A DNA stretch of 64,000 nt, taken from NCBI GenBank assembly GCA_900472575.1, contig UCIV01000033.1:166097-230096 (forward strand), in the 5' to 3' direction. A program made the translations under genes and the position numbers. Positions within the stretch are counted from its first letter, which is position 1, and the number at the start of each line of letters is the position of its first letter. The notes under the pieces were generated by a model. That model did not search any database. It worked only from the letters and a program-made list of their open reading frames with translations, and had not been told where the DNA came from. Source of the DNA: Hyphomicrobiales bacterium. GTDB lineage: Bacteria; Pseudomonadota; Alphaproteobacteria; Rhizobiales; Rhizobiaceae. Below are positions 63,191 through 64,000 of this stretch, in pieces.

Positions 63191-63847
63191 ATGAACAGAA
63201 ATATTCTCGCCCTGGCGGGTGCGGTTTTGCTTGCCGCCTCCATCTCTAGTTCAAGTTGGGCGGATGAACGTCCATTGATATGGCAGCCGATCAAGAACTC
63301 GGACACAAGTTACGCCGTGAAGCTGGGACTCCGGCTGCCCGTGCGGCTCGAAACAGAGGCCGGATTCAATGTCGGTGTGGATTCGTCGAAGACTGGTGAG
63401 GTGGTGAATACACCTCTCAAGTTCTGGAGCAGGATAAAAACCGAGGATAGGAAGCGCCCCGCTTACCAGATGAGCCGTGATATCGGGATCAATATGGATG
63501 GCAATGCAGGCAGCGCTGCGATCAGCATGAACTATTATGAAAAGCAGATTGCTACGCCAACCTTCAATCTTGAGCGTCAATCCAGCTATGTGGTTCGCTA
63601 TGACGGTGTGCAAAAAGACTGGGCAGGACTGGACGCGAGCCAATCGATCAAGTTGAGGCAGCGTGAGAGCGGAACCGCCTTCGTAGCCGTTGCCAATGGT
63701 TCGGCGAATTTTTCGGCAGTTGCTGCCAGTTTCGGGATCGAGCAACCTCTCGGCGAGAACATAACGCTGAGCGGCAGCGTGAACCGAAACTTCACCGATG
63801 CAACGACGGTATCGAGCGTTAACGCGAGTTATTCCTACAAATGGTGA
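63191..63847 (+). CDS. exported protein of unknown function, possibly outer-membrane beta-barrel
   Basis: The 218-residue product has a signal peptide (MNRNILALAGAVLLAASISSSSWA). The mature part alternates polar and hydrophobic residues in short stretches and ends in SVNASYSYKW, with a terminal aromatic residue as in outer-membrane beta-barrels. ATG 63191 follows GTGGGGA. I do not recognise the family. Confidence 0.7.
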   Translation: MNRNILALAGAVLLAASISSSSWADERPLIWQPIKNSDTSYAVKLGLRLPVRLETEAGFNVGVDSSKTGEVVNTPLKFWSRIKTEDRKRPAYQMSRDIGINMDGNAGSAAISMNYYEKQIATPTFNLERQSSYVVRYDGVQKDWAGLDASQSIKLRQRESGTAFVAVANGSANFSAVAASFGIEQPLGENITLSGSVNRNFTDATTVSSVNASYSYKW

Positions 63848-63883
63848 GATGAAAAAGGGCGCTTCAGGCGCCCTTTTTCATCT
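63848..63883. terminator. bidirectional terminator between two convergent genes
   Basis: A nearly perfect inverted repeat (GATGAAAAAGGGCGC and its complement, loop TTCAG) gives A and T runs on both sides. Confidence 0.88.
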
Positions 63884-63899
63884 CGATATTTAGCTGTCC

Positions 63900-64000
63900 T
63901 CAGTGCAGGATCTGGCTGAGGAAGAGTTTTGTGCGCTCGTGCTGCGGATTATCGAAGAACTCGGCCGGCGAGTTCTGCTCGACGATCTGGCCCTGGGCCA
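63900..64000 (-). CDS. amino-acid ABC transporter ATP-binding protein, C-terminal end
   Basis: The last 32 codons and stop (TGA at 63902-63900) of a gene that continues past the window. The residues GQIVEQNSPAEFFDNP and ERTKLFLSQILH match the C-terminus of AapP/GlnQ-type ATPases for general L-amino acid uptake. Only this end is visible, so the exact transporter is uncertain. Confidence 0.8.
   Translation of the reverse strand, partial: AQGQIVEQNSPAEFFDNPQHERTKLFLSQILH

Noticed and set aside
1..64000. CRISPR arrays, insertion sequences, prophage genes
   Set aside because: I looked for regularly spaced repeats, transposase or integrase motifs and paired terminal repeats and saw none.

Overview
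The window is a chromosomal segment of an alphaproteobacterium of the order Hyphomicrobiales, most likely family Rhizobiaceae (Rhizobium/Agrobacterium type). The signs are the gene order ddlB-ftsQ-ftsA-ftsZ-lpxC-bamD-recN-ligA, a FtsZ with a long Pro/Ala/Gln-rich linker, a circularly permuted two-piece tmRNA, an SspB-type adaptor, DUF1127 and DUF4169 small proteins, an NDUFS4-like complex I accessory subunit, and the end of an AapP-like amino-acid ABC ATPase. The DNA is G+C rich with uniform codon use. I see no insertion sequence, prophage, plasmid gene or CRISPR array, so this is mainly core chromosome with a few accessory genes.

Layout. 1-2016: an unassigned stretch, then an MHS-type MFS transporter facing away from the division genes. 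2017-7095: ddlB, ftsQ, ftsA and ftsZ in a tightly overlapping operon closed by a terminator. 7343-13349: lpxC, bamD, recN and ligA (envelope assembly, DNA repair, DNA ligation). 13353-22868: mixed single genes: GNAT, a DnaQ-like exonuclease, CreA, an exported unknown, CheW, a 52-residue membrane protein with SCO, PrmA, DUF1127, an M24 aminopeptidase, AzlCD and PncA. 23040-30023: a YadA-like trimeric autotransporter, a YeeE/YedE transporter, a Tlde1-domain (DUF2778) protein, an M20 amidohydrolase and an alpha/beta hydrolase. 30086-42499: UvrD, an RND efflux pair, an FAD-linked D-lactate dehydrogenase and a large AsmA protein.

42504-44035 on the minus strand reads ssrA (tmRNA), sspB, DUF4169, RHH: the trans-translation RNA lies just upstream of the gene for the adaptor that delivers tagged proteins to ClpXP. 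44212-49571: thyA-folA and hflK-hflC-degP, the latter an envelope quality-control group. 49580-53939: a GNAT, serB, miaA and a HerA-like ATPase. serB and miaA are divergent with their start codons touching. 54163-57923: ilvB-ilvN behind a leader-peptide attenuator, then a KpsC-like capsule protein. 57925-60616: an aldo/keto reductase and a three-gene unit of secreted COG4315 protein, ECF sigma factor and membrane anti-sigma factor. 60750-64000: a RecD-like helicase, the complex I subunit, tRNA-Arg(TCT), two exported unknowns and the 3' end of an aapP-like gene.

The best candidates for follow-up are the ilv attenuator with an apparently leaderless leader ORF, the ssrA-sspB linkage, the abutting serB/miaA starts, the ECF module whose anti-sigma factor lacks the usual zinc motif, and the solitary trimeric autotransporter. 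No single locus is clearly a wholly new system. Functions come from recognised motifs and families; no database search was run.
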